From NCBI RefSeq assembly GCF_900130125.1, contig NZ_FQXY01000010.1, forward strand, positions 1,488,001-1,552,000: a stretch of DNA of 64,000 bases. The letters run 5' to 3'. This document shows, piece after piece, positions 7,865-17,325 of this stretch (the first letter of the stretch is position 1; each line of letters begins with the position of its first letter). The notes under the pieces are model-generated. The model did not search any database and was not told the DNA's origin. It saw only the letters and a program-made list of their open reading frames with translations. Source of the stretch: Bacteroides congonensis. Its GTDB lineage: Bacteria; Bacteroidota; Bacteroidia; Bacteroidales; Bacteroidaceae. Position numbers and translations under genes: made by a program.

Positions 7865-9283
7865 ATGTCTACAGAATTATTCTCTACTCTGCCCTATAAG
7901 GTGGCAGATATTACGCTTGCAGATTTTGGACGCAAGGAAATCGATTTGGCAGAAAAAGAAATGCCCGGCCTGATGGCTCTTCGCGAAAAGTATGGAGAAT
8001 CCAAACCGTTAAAAGGTGCCCGCATTATGGGCTCGTTGCACATGACTATTCAAACAGCCGTGTTGATTGAAACACTGGTTGCTTTAGGAGCTGAAGTACG
8101 TTGGTGCTCTTGTAATATATATTCAACGCAGGATCATGCTGCTGCCGCCATTGCCGCTTCAGGTGTGCCTGTGTTCGCATGGAAAGGTGAAACACTGGCC
8201 GATTACTGGTGGTGCACTTTGCAGGCATTGAGCTTTGCTGATGGTAAAGGCCCTAATGTGATTGTGGACGATGGCGGTGACGCTACGATGATGATTCACG
8301 TAGGTTATGACGCAGAGAATAACGCGGCTGTATTAGATAAGGAAGTACATGCCGAAGATGAAATCGAACTGAATGCCATCCTGAAGAAAGTATTGGCAGA
8401 AGATAATACCCGTTGGCATCGTGTAGCTGAAGAAATGCGTGGTGTGTCTGAAGAGACAACGACAGGCGTACACCGTTTGTATCAGATGCAGGAAGAAGGC
8501 AAACTGCTGTTCCCGGCATTCAATGTGAACGACTCGGTAACGAAATCCAAGTTTGATAACCTTTATGGTTGCCGTGAATCATTGGCTGACGGTATCAAGC
8601 GTGCAACGGACGTGATGATTGCCGGAAAAGTCGTGGTGGTATGTGGTTATGGTGATGTAGGTAAAGGTTGTTCCCACTCCATGCGTTCTTACGGAGCACG
8701 TGTGTTGGTGACGGAAGTAGACCCTATCTGTGCATTGCAGGCGGCTATGGAAGGCTTTGAAGTGGTAACTATGGAAGATGCTTGTGCTGAAGGTAATATT
8801 TTCGTGACTACCACCGGTAATATTGACATTATCCGTATCGACCATATGGAGAAAATGAAAGACCAGGCCATTGTTTGCAACATCGGTCACTTCGATAACG
8901 AAATCCAGGTGGACGCCTTGAAGCATTATCCGGGTATCAAATGTGTGAACATCAAGCCACAGGTAGACCGCTATTATTTCCCGGATGGACACAGTATCAT
9001 CCTGCTTGCTGACGGTCGTCTTGTAAACCTCGGCTGCGCGACGGGACATCCGTCATTCGTTATGAGTAACTCATTTACCAATCAGACATTGGCTCAGATT
9101 GAGTTGTTCAACAAGAAATATGAAGTCGATGTATATCGCTTGCCGAAGCATCTGGACGAAGAAGTTGCCCGCCTGCATCTCGAAAAGATTGGTGTGGAAC
9201 TGACCAGGCTGACTCCTGAACAGGCTGCTTATATAGGTGTATCTGTAGACGGACCTTATAAGGCCGACCATTATAGATATTAA
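7865..9283 (+). CDS. ahcY: S-adenosylhomocysteine hydrolase
   Basis: This 472-residue cytosolic enzyme converts S-adenosylhomocysteine to adenosine and homocysteine with bound NAD, clearing the product inhibitor of methyltransferases. Visible motifs are GSLHMTIQTAVLIETL and WCSCNIYSTQDHAAAAIA in the substrate domain, the NAD-binding loop VVVCGYGDVGKGCSHSM, NIGHFDNEIQ, and the C-terminal tail ending GPYKADHYRY with its conserved Lys/Tyr. I start at the ATG at 7865 (MSTELFS); an in-frame ATG 12 bases upstream is possible. Adenosine from this reaction is a plausible substrate of the kinase at 4068, but the two are not in one operon. Confidence 0.97.
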   Translation: MSTELFSTLPYKVADITLADFGRKEIDLAEKEMPGLMALREKYGESKPLKGARIMGSLHMTIQTAVLIETLVALGAEVRWCSCNIYSTQDHAAAAIAASGVPVFAWKGETLADYWWCTLQALSFADGKGPNVIVDDGGDATMMIHVGYDAENNAAVLDKEVHAEDEIELNAILKKVLAEDNTRWHRVAEEMRGVSEETTTGVHRLYQMQEEGKLLFPAFNVNDSVTKSKFDNLYGCRESLADGIKRATDVMIAGKVVVVCGYGDVGKGCSHSMRSYGARVLVTEVDPICALQAAMEGFEVVTMEDACAEGNIFVTTTGNIDIIRIDHMEKMKDQAIVCNIGHFDNEIQVDALKHYPGIKCVNIKPQVDRYYFPDGHSIILLADGRLVNLGCATGHPSFVMSNSFTNQTLAQIELFNKKYEVDVYRLPKHLDEEVARLHLEKIGVELTRLTPEQAAYIGVSVDGPYKADHYRY

Positions 9284-9287
9284 TTAA

Positions 9288-9387
9288 ATTGAGAATTGGG
9301 AATTGAAAATTGAGAATGCGCTGCGCGGTATGAAGCGTGGTGGTTCTCAATTTCCAGTTCTTAATTCTCGATTCTCAATTCTTAATT
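9288..9387. repeat. Imperfect AT-rich inverted repeat between ahcY and yfhO-like gene
   Basis: The left arm (9288-9316) is built from repeated GAGAATTG / GAAAATTG units. The right arm (9344-9387) has the complementary CTCAATT / TTAATTCTC units. Between them lies a short GC-rich core (9317-9343). The right arm ends three bases before the YfhO start codon, so an RNA hairpin would cover the translation start. It resembles the scattered intergenic palindromic repeats of Bacteroides genomes. Confidence 0.6.
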
Positions 9388-9389
9388 AT

Positions 9390-11912
9390 ATGAAGAAACT
9401 TCTTCCCGATTTAATCGCCATTCTGGCCTTTATTATTCTTTCTTTTGCTTATTTCTTCCCGGCTGATATTGAAGGCCGTATTTTGTTTCAGCATGATTCC
9501 GTAGCCGGAGTCGGTGCCGGACAGGAATCGAAAGAGTACCGCGACCGTACCGGAGAACGTACACGCTGGACAAATGCAATTTTCGGCGGTATGCCTACCT
9601 ATCAGATGTCTCCGAGTTACGACTCGACGAAACCACTGAATTGGGTTGAAAAAGTTTATCGGCTTTATCTGCCCGACTATGTGGTGCTGACTTTTATTAT
9701 GATGCTCGGATTCTATATCCTCTTGCGGGCATTCGGCATATCGGCCTGGCTGGCGGCGTTAGGCGGAGTCATATGGGCTTTTTCTTCCTACTTCTTTATC
9801 CTGATATCTGCGGGACATATCTGGAAATTTGTGACACTGGCTTATATACCGTCTACGATTGCGGGTGTCGTCCTGGCCTATCGAAAGAAATACCTGTTGG
9901 GAGGAATTATCACGGCTTTGTTTATCGCTCTTCAGATACAGTCCAACCACATTCAGATGAGCTATTACTTCATGTTTGTCATCCTGTTTATTGTAGGGGC
10001 TTACTTCGAAGATGCTTATAAGAAGAAAGAACTGCCGCATTTCTTCAAAGCCAGCGTGGTTTTGGCATTGGCTGCCGTAGTGGGAGTGTGTATCAATATT
10101 TCCAACCTGTACCACACGTATGAGTATAGCAAAGAGACGATGCGCGGCAAAAGCGAATTGAAGCAGGAAGGACCAGCCGCCAATCAGACCAGTAGCGGGC
10201 TGGATCGTGATTATATTACGAACTGGAGTTACGGAATTGGCGAAACATTGACCTTACTGGTCCCGAATGTGAAAGGCGGGGCGTCATCGGCTACTATGTC
10301 GCAGAGCGAAGCGGCTATGGCAAAGGCGAACCCGATGTATGGCAGTATCTATTCGCAGTTCCCGCAATATTTCGGTGACCAGCCGTGGACTGCCGGCCCG
10401 GTATATGTAGGCGCATTTGTCATGTTCCTGTTTATCTTGGGTTGCTTTATTGTGAAAGGCCCGCTCAAATGGGCATTGTTGGGAGCTACCATTTTCTCGA
10501 TTTTGCTTTCCTGGGGAAAGAATTTCATGGGACTGACGGATTTCTTCATAGATTATATCCCGATGTATAATAAGTTCCGTGCCGTATCTTCTATTCTGGT
10601 GATTGCCGAATTTACAATTCCTCTGTTGGCGATTTTTGCGTTGAAGGAAATATTCAGTAAGCCGGAAATCCTGAAACTGAAAGAGAACCGCACAGGTATC
10701 ATTGTTACATTATTCCTTACGGTTGGTGTTGCGTTGATTTTGGCTGTTGCTCCGGGCGTTTTCTTCTCCAGTTTCATCACGGCACAAGAGATGGGCGCAT
10801 TGAAGCAGGGACTTCCGGCAGAACATCTTACTCCGGTCGTTACTAATCTGACGGAAATGCGCGAAGCGATTATCTCTTCGGATGCATGGCGCAGCTTCTT
10901 CATTATCATTGTGGGATGCTTCCTCTTATTCCTGTATCAACAGAGAAAGTTGAAAGCTACTTTTACTTTGGCAGGTATCGCACTTCTATGTCTGATAGAC
11001 ATGTGGACGGTCAACAAACGCTATTTGAATGACGAACAATTTGTCCCGAGGTCCAAACAAGCGGAAGCGTTTGTCAAGACACAAGCGGATGAAATCATCC
11101 TTCAGGATACTACTTTGGATTACCGTGTGCTGAACTTTATAGGCTTCCCAAATAATACATTTAATGAGAATAATACGGCATACTGGCATAAGAGTGTCGG
11201 TGGTTACCATGCTGCCAAACTGCGCCGTTATCAGGAAATGATCGACCATCATATCGTTCCTGAAATGCAGGAGACTTATCAGGCTGTGGCGACTGCCGGC
11301 GGTGAGATGGACAGCGTGGATGCTTCCAAATTTCGTGTGCTGAATATGTTGAACACGAAATACTTTATCTTCCCCGCCGGAGAACAAGGCCAACCTGTTC
11401 CTGTTCAAAATCCGTATGCTTACGGCAATGCCTGGTTTGTGGATAAAGTGCAATACGTGAACAACGCAAACGAGGAAATTGATGCCTTGCATGATATTCT
11501 TCCGACAGAGACTGCCGTAGTAGATGCCAAATTCAAGGAACAACTGAAAGGAGTGACAGAAGGATATAAGGACTCTTTGTCTACCATCCGCCTGACCAGT
11601 TACGAGCCGAACCGATTGGTTTATAAGACCTCTTCGGCTAAAGACGGAGTTGTGGTATTCTCTGAAATATACTATCCTGGATGGCAGGCGACTATTGACG
11701 GACAACCGGTGGACATTGCCCGCGCCGACTACATCCTGCGTGCAATGAACGTACCGGCCGGAGAGCATACCATCGAAATGTGGTTTGATCCGCAGAGCAT
11801 CCATGTTACAGAAAGTATCGCCTATGCAGCATTGGCTATGTTATTAATCGGAGTCATGATTCTCGTATGGGCGGGACGGCGCAAACTAACTAAAAAGCCT
11901 GACGCGGAATAA
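9390..11912 (+). CDS. YfhO-family polytopic membrane protein
   Basis: This is an 840-residue inner-membrane protein. The start is taken at the ATG at 9390 (MKKLLPDLIAILAFI); the frame extends 29 codons upstream, but those lie inside the palindromic repeat. About a dozen hydrophobic segments are visible (for example FIILSFAYFF, VVLTFIMMLGFYILLRAF, ALLGATIFSILLSW, FFIIIVGCFLLFLY). A large extracytoplasmic loop and a C-terminal soluble domain follow (VVVFSEIYYPGWQATIDGQPVDI), closed by a last TM segment. YfhO proteins are GT-C-like membrane proteins implicated in glycosylation of cell-surface polymers. The Bacteroides members are uncharacterised as far as I know. The HDSVAGVGAGQE segment near residue 45 is a family hallmark. 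Confidence 0.85.
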   Translation: MKKLLPDLIAILAFIILSFAYFFPADIEGRILFQHDSVAGVGAGQESKEYRDRTGERTRWTNAIFGGMPTYQMSPSYDSTKPLNWVEKVYRLYLPDYVVLTFIMMLGFYILLRAFGISAWLAALGGVIWAFSSYFFILISAGHIWKFVTLAYIPSTIAGVVLAYRKKYLLGGIITALFIALQIQSNHIQMSYYFMFVILFIVGAYFEDAYKKKELPHFFKASVVLALAAVVGVCINISNLYHTYEYSKETMRGKSELKQEGPAANQTSSGLDRDYITNWSYGIGETLTLLVPNVKGGASSATMSQSEAAMAKANPMYGSIYSQFPQYFGDQPWTAGPVYVGAFVMFLFILGCFIVKGPLKWALLGATIFSILLSWGKNFMGLTDFFIDYIPMYNKFRAVSSILVIAEFTIPLLAIFALKEIFSKPEILKLKENRTGIIVTLFLTVGVALILAVAPGVFFSSFITAQEMGALKQGLPAEHLTPVVTNLTEMREAIISSDAWRSFFIIIVGCFLLFLYQQRKLKATFTLAGIALLCLIDMWTVNKRYLNDEQFVPRSKQAEAFVKTQADEIILQDTTLDYRVLNFIGFPNNTFNENNTAYWHKSVGGYHAAKLRRYQEMIDHHIVPEMQETYQAVATAGGEMDSVDASKFRVLNMLNTKYFIFPAGEQGQPVPVQNPYAYGNAWFVDKVQYVNNANEEIDALHDILPTETAVVDAKFKEQLKGVTEGYKDSLSTIRLTSYEPNRLVYKTSSAKDGVVVFSEIYYPGWQATIDGQPVDIARADYILRAMNVPAGEHTIEMWFDPQSIHVTESIAYAALAMLLIGVMILVWAGRRKLTKKPDAE

Positions 11913-11996
11913 GTAGACACATCCTTTATATAAGATCAAGTGACTGGTGGATTTCAACATCGGTTACAATATATAAGGTAGCTTCATTAAATAAGG

Positions 11997-12025
11997 ACGG
12001 CTCTCTTCATCACGAAGAGAGCCGT
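11997..12025 (+). terminator. Intrinsic terminator after yfhO-like gene
   Basis: ACGGCTCTCTTC (11997-12008) and GAAGAGAGCCGT (12014-12025) pair perfectly around a 5-base loop, followed by TTTTG. This is the most prominent feature of the 344-base stretch before the efflux operon. Confidence 0.88.
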
Positions 12026-12077
12026 TTTGCATTCACTAAAAAATTATGAAAAACAAACGCTGTTGTGTTGTTGCTTT

Positions 12078-12137
12078 GAAACTAAAAATTTCACACCGAG
12101 AAACTAATAGTTTCAAATAGGGAACAATCTTGAAACT
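12078..12137. promoter_or_regulatory. GAAACT repeat array, candidate operator of the efflux operon
   Basis: GAAACT occurs at 12078-12083, 12100-12105 and 12132-12137. The middle copy is part of a palindrome GAAACTAATAGTTTC (12100-12114). The array lies about 90 bases upstream of a TAAATTTG -7 element (12226-12233) that lacks a recognizable -33 box, as expected for an activated promoter. The AraC protein encoded at the end of the operon is a natural candidate to bind here; that is inference. Confidence 0.5.
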
Positions 12138-12256
12138 GACAAGCCTTGAATATTTCCTCATTGAAAAAGGAAAATATGAATAGAAAGAGTCGGATTATGA
12201 GTAGCCTTCATATGTCGTAACCCGCTAAATTTGTAGCCAATTATAGAGCACATATT

Positions 12257-13588
12257 ATGAAGAAATTACTGTTCATTTTTACCTTTTTAAGTTTGTTCGT
12301 TGTAAATGGAAGAACACAGGGAGTAGAAACCCTGACATTGGAGGACTGTCTGCGGATAGGGATAGATAACAACCTGTCGTTGGAGAGTAAACGTAAGGAA
12401 ATACAGAAAAGCAAATATGGTGTTTCTGAAAATCGGGCGAAACTGTTGCCGCAGATTAGTGCCGCTGCCGGTTATAATAATAATTTTGACCCGCCGGTAT
12501 CTGTGACGGACGGTTCGTCTTACGGTGTTCCTTATAATATTACCCAAACATTGCAACATTCAGCCAATGCGGGACTGGAAATGCAGATGCCACTTTTTAA
12601 TCAGACTCTTTACACTTCCATGTCCATTGCTAAAACCATGGAGGAAATCAGTCGGTTATCTTATGGTAAGGCAAGGGAGGATATCATTTTACAAATCAGT
12701 AAGATGTACTACCTCGGACAAGTTACGGCCGAGCAAATAGTGCTGATAAAGGCGAATATCACCCGTCTGGAAGAATTGCGGAACATTACCCAAGCCTTTT
12801 TTGACAACGGAATGTCAATGGAGGTCGATTTGAAAAGGGTAAATATCAATTTGGAAAATCTGAAAGTGCAATATGACAATGCGCAGGCGATGATGAAACA
12901 GCAGCTTAATATGCTGAAGTACATTATGGATTATCCTGCTGAAAAAGAAATCGCCCTGACACCGGTCAATACGGACAGTATTACGACAGTGGCTTTAACC
13001 GGCCTGTCGGAAGACCTTTACGAGCTTCAACTTACGCAGTCGCAGGTGGAACTGGCGGAGCGGCAGAAACGCATGGTGAGCAATGGATATATTCCTTCTC
13101 TCAGCCTGACGGGCAACTGGAGATATGCTGCTTATACCGATAAGGGGTATCATTGGTTCCACTCCGGCCCGTCCAATCATTGGTTCCGTTCCTATGGCTT
13201 GGGACTGACCTTGCGTATTCCTATTTTCGACGGACTGGACAAGACCTATAAAATAAGGAAAGCCATGATTGACATCGAAAACAGGAAACTGGCATGGGAA
13301 GACACCCGGAAGAATCTCCAAACCCAATACCTGAATGCTGTGAACGACCTGATGAACAACCAGCGTAACTTTAAGAAGCAGAAAGACAATTATCTGCTGG
13401 CTGAAGACGTGTACGCCGTTACTTCCGACCGTTATCGGGAAGGTATCGCTTCGATGACCGAGGTGCTGCAGGATGAAATGCAGATGAGTGAAGCGCAGAA
13501 CAACTATATCAGCGCACACTATAACTACCGGGTCACTAACCTGATGCTGCTCAAACTGACCGGTCAGATAGAATCATTAGTCAAATAA
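12257..13588 (+). CDS. TolC-family outer-membrane efflux channel
   Basis: This 443-residue protein has an N-terminal signal peptide (MKKLLFIFTFLSLFVVNGRTQG) and the tandem outer-membrane-efflux repeats of TolC: TLTLEDCLRIGIDNNLSLESK near the N-terminus, long alpha-helical hairpin segments, and a second repeat near 255-300. It forms the outer-membrane duct of a tripartite pump with the HlyD-type adaptor and MFS transporter encoded next. The gene starts a four-gene cluster (tolC-hlyD-MFS-araC) on one strand with short gaps. Confidence 0.93.
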   Translation: MKKLLFIFTFLSLFVVNGRTQGVETLTLEDCLRIGIDNNLSLESKRKEIQKSKYGVSENRAKLLPQISAAAGYNNNFDPPVSVTDGSSYGVPYNITQTLQHSANAGLEMQMPLFNQTLYTSMSIAKTMEEISRLSYGKAREDIILQISKMYYLGQVTAEQIVLIKANITRLEELRNITQAFFDNGMSMEVDLKRVNINLENLKVQYDNAQAMMKQQLNMLKYIMDYPAEKEIALTPVNTDSITTVALTGLSEDLYELQLTQSQVELAERQKRMVSNGYIPSLSLTGNWRYAAYTDKGYHWFHSGPSNHWFRSYGLGLTLRIPIFDGLDKTYKIRKAMIDIENRKLAWEDTRKNLQTQYLNAVNDLMNNQRNFKKQKDNYLLAEDVYAVTSDRYREGIASMTEVLQDEMQMSEAQNNYISAHYNYRVTNLMLLKLTGQIESLVK

Positions 13589-13615
13589 TACGCAACTAAA
13601 AACTGAATCATAAAT

Positions 13616-14707
13616 ATGGAAACAATGGAAAACAATATCCCTTCCGCTACTCATCAGGAGAAAGCGAAGAAAATGAAGAAACTTCGCCGTTGGCAGATTG
13701 CAGTCAGCTTTCTGGGCGTGGCTATTATTGTTTGGGGGGTAATCGAAGTGGTTTGCCTTTTTCTGAGTTATAGCCGGACAGAAACCAGTAACGATGCGCA
13801 GATAGAGCAATATGTGTCGCCTATCAACCTGCGTGCGTCGGGATATATTGACAAGATATATTTTACCGAACATCAGGAAGTGCATAAAGGCGATACTTTG
13901 ATGGTGCTCGACGACCGTGAATATAAGATCCGCGTAATGGAAGCCGAAGCCGCGCTGAAAGACGCCCAAGCCGGCGCTACGGTAATCAATGCCACATTGC
14001 ACACCACGCAGACAACGGCATCCGTGTACGATGCTTCCATTGCCGAGATTGAAGTACGCCTTGCCAAACTGGAGAAAGACCGGAAACGATATGAAAATCT
14101 GGTAAAGCGGAATGCGGCCACTCCCATTCAGTTGGAACAGATTGTCACGGATTATGAGGCTACACGCAAGAAACTGGAAGCCGTACAAAGACAGAAGAAA
14201 GCCGCCCTCTCCGGGGTGGATGAAGTGTCTTACCGCCGTGTGAGTACCGAAGCCGCTATCCAACGGGCGACGGCGGCGCTCGAAATGGCACGCCTGAACC
14301 TTTCTTACACGGTTGTGGTAGCTCCCTGCGACGGCAAACTCGGTCGCCGCTCGTTGGAAGAAGGGCAATTCATCTCGGCAGGGCAAACGATTACGTATAT
14401 TCTCCCCAACACTCAAAAATGGATTGTAGCCAACTATAAGGAGACGCAAATCGAGAATCTGCATATCGGGCAGGAAGTATCTGTCACGGTGGATGCCATC
14501 AGTGATAAAGAGTTTACCGGGAAGGTGACGTCCATTTCAGGGGCGACCGGTTCCAAATACTCGTTGGTACCGACGGATAATTCGGCGGGGAACTTTGTGA
14601 AGATACAACAGCGCATTCCCGTGCGTATTGATTTCACCGATTTGTCCCCGGAAGACAACGAAAGACTGGCCGCCGGCATGATGGTAGTGGTGAAAGCCAG
14701 ACTCTGA
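13616..14707 (+). CDS. HlyD/EmrA-type periplasmic adaptor
   Basis: This 363-residue membrane-fusion protein has one N-terminal TM anchor (about residues 25-48, WQIAVSFLGVAIIVWGVIEV). A lipoyl/barrel-sandwich half follows (INLRASGYIDKIYFTEHQ, VHKGDTLMVLDDREY), then an alpha-helical hairpin (about 100-210), and the second half plus beta-barrel (APCDGKLGRRSLEEGQFI, AGQTITYILPNTQKWIVANY). SNDAQIEQYVSPI is the typical EmrA start of the mature domain. It bridges the inner-membrane MFS pump and TolC. It starts 27 bases after tolC. Confidence 0.93.
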   Translation: METMENNIPSATHQEKAKKMKKLRRWQIAVSFLGVAIIVWGVIEVVCLFLSYSRTETSNDAQIEQYVSPINLRASGYIDKIYFTEHQEVHKGDTLMVLDDREYKIRVMEAEAALKDAQAGATVINATLHTTQTTASVYDASIAEIEVRLAKLEKDRKRYENLVKRNAATPIQLEQIVTDYEATRKKLEAVQRQKKAALSGVDEVSYRRVSTEAAIQRATAALEMARLNLSYTVVVAPCDGKLGRRSLEEGQFISAGQTITYILPNTQKWIVANYKETQIENLHIGQEVSVTVDAISDKEFTGKVTSISGATGSKYSLVPTDNSAGNFVKIQQRIPVRIDFTDLSPEDNERLAAGMMVVVKARL

Positions 14708-14766
14708 TCATGTCTTGCCGCCTGCTCCGTCATATCATTAATCACTTATCATTAATCACTGACTAA

Positions 14767-16404
14767 ATGCCCTCGTATCCTAAAAATTATCCTTTTTATG
14801 ACTGGATGCCCAAGCCTTTGGGTATTATCATCCTGTTATTCTTCTTTCTGCCGATTCTTACGGTAGGCGGAGTTTATTCGGTGAATAGTACTGAGATGAT
14901 GAGCGGGCTCGGTATCATTTCCGAGCACATCCAGTTTGCCAACTTTGTGACCTCTATCGGTATGGCGGCGTTTGCACCGTTCCTGTACGAACTGGTATGC
15001 GTGCGTCGGGAGAAGATGATGTGCATTGTCGGATTCGCGTTCATGTATATATTCAGCTATATTTGCGCCAAGACCGACAGCATTTTCCTGTTGGCGCTTT
15101 GCAGCCTGCTGACAGGCTTTTTGCGCATGGTGCTGATGATGGTCAATCTGTTTACACTAATATGGTATGCCGGTGGTATGGAAGCTACCCGTAATATAAC
15201 TCCCGGACTGGAGCCGGAAGATGCTGCCGGTTGGAATAAGCTGGACATCGAGAGATGTGTGAGCCAACCGGCTGTTTATCTGTTTTTTATGATTCTGGGA
15301 CAGTTGGGCACGGCATTGACGGCCTGGCTGTCCTTTGAATATGAGTGGAAATATGTATACTATTTTATGATGGGGATTCTGTTGGTTTCTATCCTGATTA
15401 TATTTACCACCATGCCCAACTATAAGTTTCCGGGGCGTTTTCCCATCAATTTCCGCAAGTTCGGCAATGTTACCGCATTCTGCATCTCGCTGACGTGTCT
15501 CACTTACGTACTGGTATATGGCAAGGTTCTCGACTGGTATGATGACGACTCTATCCGTTGGGCAACCGCTGTGAGTATCCTTTTTGCGGGGATATTTCTT
15601 TATATGGATGTCACCCGCCGGTCTCCTTATGTCCTATTGGACGCGTTCAAACTGCGTACAATCCGTATGGGAGCTTTGCTCTATCTGCTGTTGATGATTG
15701 TCAATTCCAGTGCCATGTTTGTCAATGTGTTTGCAGGTGTCGGGATGCATCTTGATAATTTGCAGAATGCCTCGTTGGGCAACTGGTGTATGGCAGGTTA
15801 CGCTATCGGTGCTGTGATTGCCATGGCGTTGGGTGGCAAAGGGCTGCATTTCAAATACCTTTTTGCCCTTGGCTTCTTCTTCCTTTCTTTGTCGGCTGTT
15901 TTCATGTATTTTGAAGTACAGACAGCCGGAATGTATGAACGCCTGAAGTATGCGGTCATTATCCGTGCCACCGGCATGATGATTCTCTATGCCCTGACGG
16001 CCGCCTATGCCAACCAGCGCATGCCTTTCAAGTACCTTTCTACTTGGATTTGCATCATGCTTACCGTCCGTATGGTGCTGGGGCCCGGTATCGGCGGGGC
16101 GATTTATTCAAACGTATTGCAGGAACGGCAGCAACATTACATCACCCGTTACGCCCAAAATGTCGACTTGCTGAACCCCGACGCTTCCACCTCTTTTCTC
16201 GGTACGGTTCAGGGCATGAAGTATCAGGGAAAAAGCGAGACGGAAGCCCGTAATATGGCTGCTATATCTACCAAAGGACGTATCCAGGTGCAAGCTACGC
16301 TCTCCGCTCTCAAGGAAATGGCAGGCTGGACAATCTACGGTGGATTAATTTGTATGATATTTGTGCTTGTCGTTCCTTATCCTAAGCGAAAATTGCTAAC
16401 TTAG
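14767..16404 (+). CDS. MFS multidrug transporter, DHA2/EmrB-like
   Basis: This 545-residue polytopic protein shows about 14 hydrophobic segments, consistent with the 14-TM DHA2 drug:proton antiporters that pair with EmrA adaptors. The N-terminal FYDWMPKPLGIIILLFFFLP leads into TM1, and the C-terminus ends with a last TM (WTIYGGLICMIFVLVVPYP) and a short basic tail. The usual DHA2 sequence motifs are weak, as is common in Bacteroidetes members. It starts 59 bases after the adaptor. The substrate is unknown; bile-acid or drug export is a common guess but nothing here proves it. Confidence 0.88.
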   Translation: MPSYPKNYPFYDWMPKPLGIIILLFFFLPILTVGGVYSVNSTEMMSGLGIISEHIQFANFVTSIGMAAFAPFLYELVCVRREKMMCIVGFAFMYIFSYICAKTDSIFLLALCSLLTGFLRMVLMMVNLFTLIWYAGGMEATRNITPGLEPEDAAGWNKLDIERCVSQPAVYLFFMILGQLGTALTAWLSFEYEWKYVYYFMMGILLVSILIIFTTMPNYKFPGRFPINFRKFGNVTAFCISLTCLTYVLVYGKVLDWYDDDSIRWATAVSILFAGIFLYMDVTRRSPYVLLDAFKLRTIRMGALLYLLLMIVNSSAMFVNVFAGVGMHLDNLQNASLGNWCMAGYAIGAVIAMALGGKGLHFKYLFALGFFFLSLSAVFMYFEVQTAGMYERLKYAVIIRATGMMILYALTAAYANQRMPFKYLSTWICIMLTVRMVLGPGIGGAIYSNVLQERQQHYITRYAQNVDLLNPDASTSFLGTVQGMKYQGKSETEARNMAAISTKGRIQVQATLSALKEMAGWTIYGGLICMIFVLVVPYPKRKLLT

Positions 16405-16445
16405 CATCGTTTTATCTGATATTTCCTTGTTAATATGTTAGTATT

Positions 16446-17321
16446 ATGGATACCCAACAAGACTGTTTATTACAATTTGACCGTGATTTATTGAGTGGAA
16501 AAAATATATGTAGTTCGAGAGGTGTATTTGTAACTTTCCCCTCTTCCCTGAAAAAACTTTTTCACATGAAAGGCCTGGGGGTGATTATCTGCCATCAGGG
16601 TAGTTTCCGGTTCTCGTTGAATCAAAAGTCCCATACGGCCAAAGCGGGTGAAAGTTTGTTTATTCCCGAAGATGGCGAGTTTCAGGTACTTCAGGAATCG
16701 GAAAATCTGGAAGTGCAGATTCTGATTTACCAGATAGAGCCTATCCGGGACATTATGGGTAATGCGGTCGTGACTATGTATATGTATTCCCGGATCACTC
16801 CCGAAGAACCTTGCTGTGTGTGGACTACCGGTGAGGAAAATGAGATCATGAAATATATGTCCCTGCTGGACAGTGCCTTGCGGGCAGAAGACAATTCATT
16901 CAATCTTTACGAGCAGAAGTTGCTCTTGCTTGCGCTGACATACCGGATTTGTTCGGTTTATAATCGTAAACTTGTCAATGACGGACAAGAGGCGGGAGGG
17001 CGCAAGAAAGAAGTTTTTATCCGTCTGATTCAACTGATTGAGAAATATTATATGCAGGAGCGTGGTGTAGAATTTTATGCGGATAAACTCTGCCTGTCTC
17101 CTAAATATCTTTCTGCCGTATCTAAAAGCATTTGCGGATACACCGTGCAGGAACTTGTCTTTAAGGCGATTGTCCGCAAAAGTATCTCGTTGCTGAAAAA
17201 TACCCAACAGGACATTCAGGAAATTTCGAACGCTTTCGGCTTCCCCAATGCTTCTTATTTCGGAACGTTCTTTAAGAAGCAAGTGGGGATGTCGCCGCAG
17301 CAATATCGGAAGAATCTTTAA
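16446..17321 (+). CDS. AraC-family transcriptional regulator
   Basis: This 291-residue regulator has an N-terminal cupin-like sensor domain (GVIICHQGSFRFSLNQKSHTA, then AGESLFIPEDGEFQVL near residues 45-85). Its C-terminal AraC DNA-binding domain has two HTHs: VEFYADKLCLSPKYLSAVSK and DIQEISNAFGFPNASYFGTF, closing FFKKQVGMSPQQYRKNL. It follows the MFS gene by 41 bases and probably controls the efflux operon; the GAAACT array upstream of tolC is a possible target. Its stop is only four bases from the end of the convergent upp gene, leaving no room for a separate terminator hairpin. Confidence 0.92.
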   Translation: MDTQQDCLLQFDRDLLSGKNICSSRGVFVTFPSSLKKLFHMKGLGVIICHQGSFRFSLNQKSHTAKAGESLFIPEDGEFQVLQESENLEVQILIYQIEPIRDIMGNAVVTMYMYSRITPEEPCCVWTTGEENEIMKYMSLLDSALRAEDNSFNLYEQKLLLLALTYRICSVYNRKLVNDGQEAGGRKKEVFIRLIQLIEKYYMQERGVEFYADKLCLSPKYLSAVSKSICGYTVQELVFKAIVRKSISLLKNTQQDIQEISNAFGFPNASYFGTFFKKQVGMSPQQYRKNL

Positions 17322-17325
17322 AGTT

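Noticed and set aside
10986..11804. Long minus-strand frame (272 codons) inside the yfhO-like gene
   Set aside because: It lies wholly antisense to a well-supported gene, with no domain and His/Phe/Arg-rich shadow composition.
13577..14464. 295-codon minus-strand frame across tolC/hlyD
   Set aside because: Antisense to the HlyD adaptor whose domains are clear; no start context or recognisable family.
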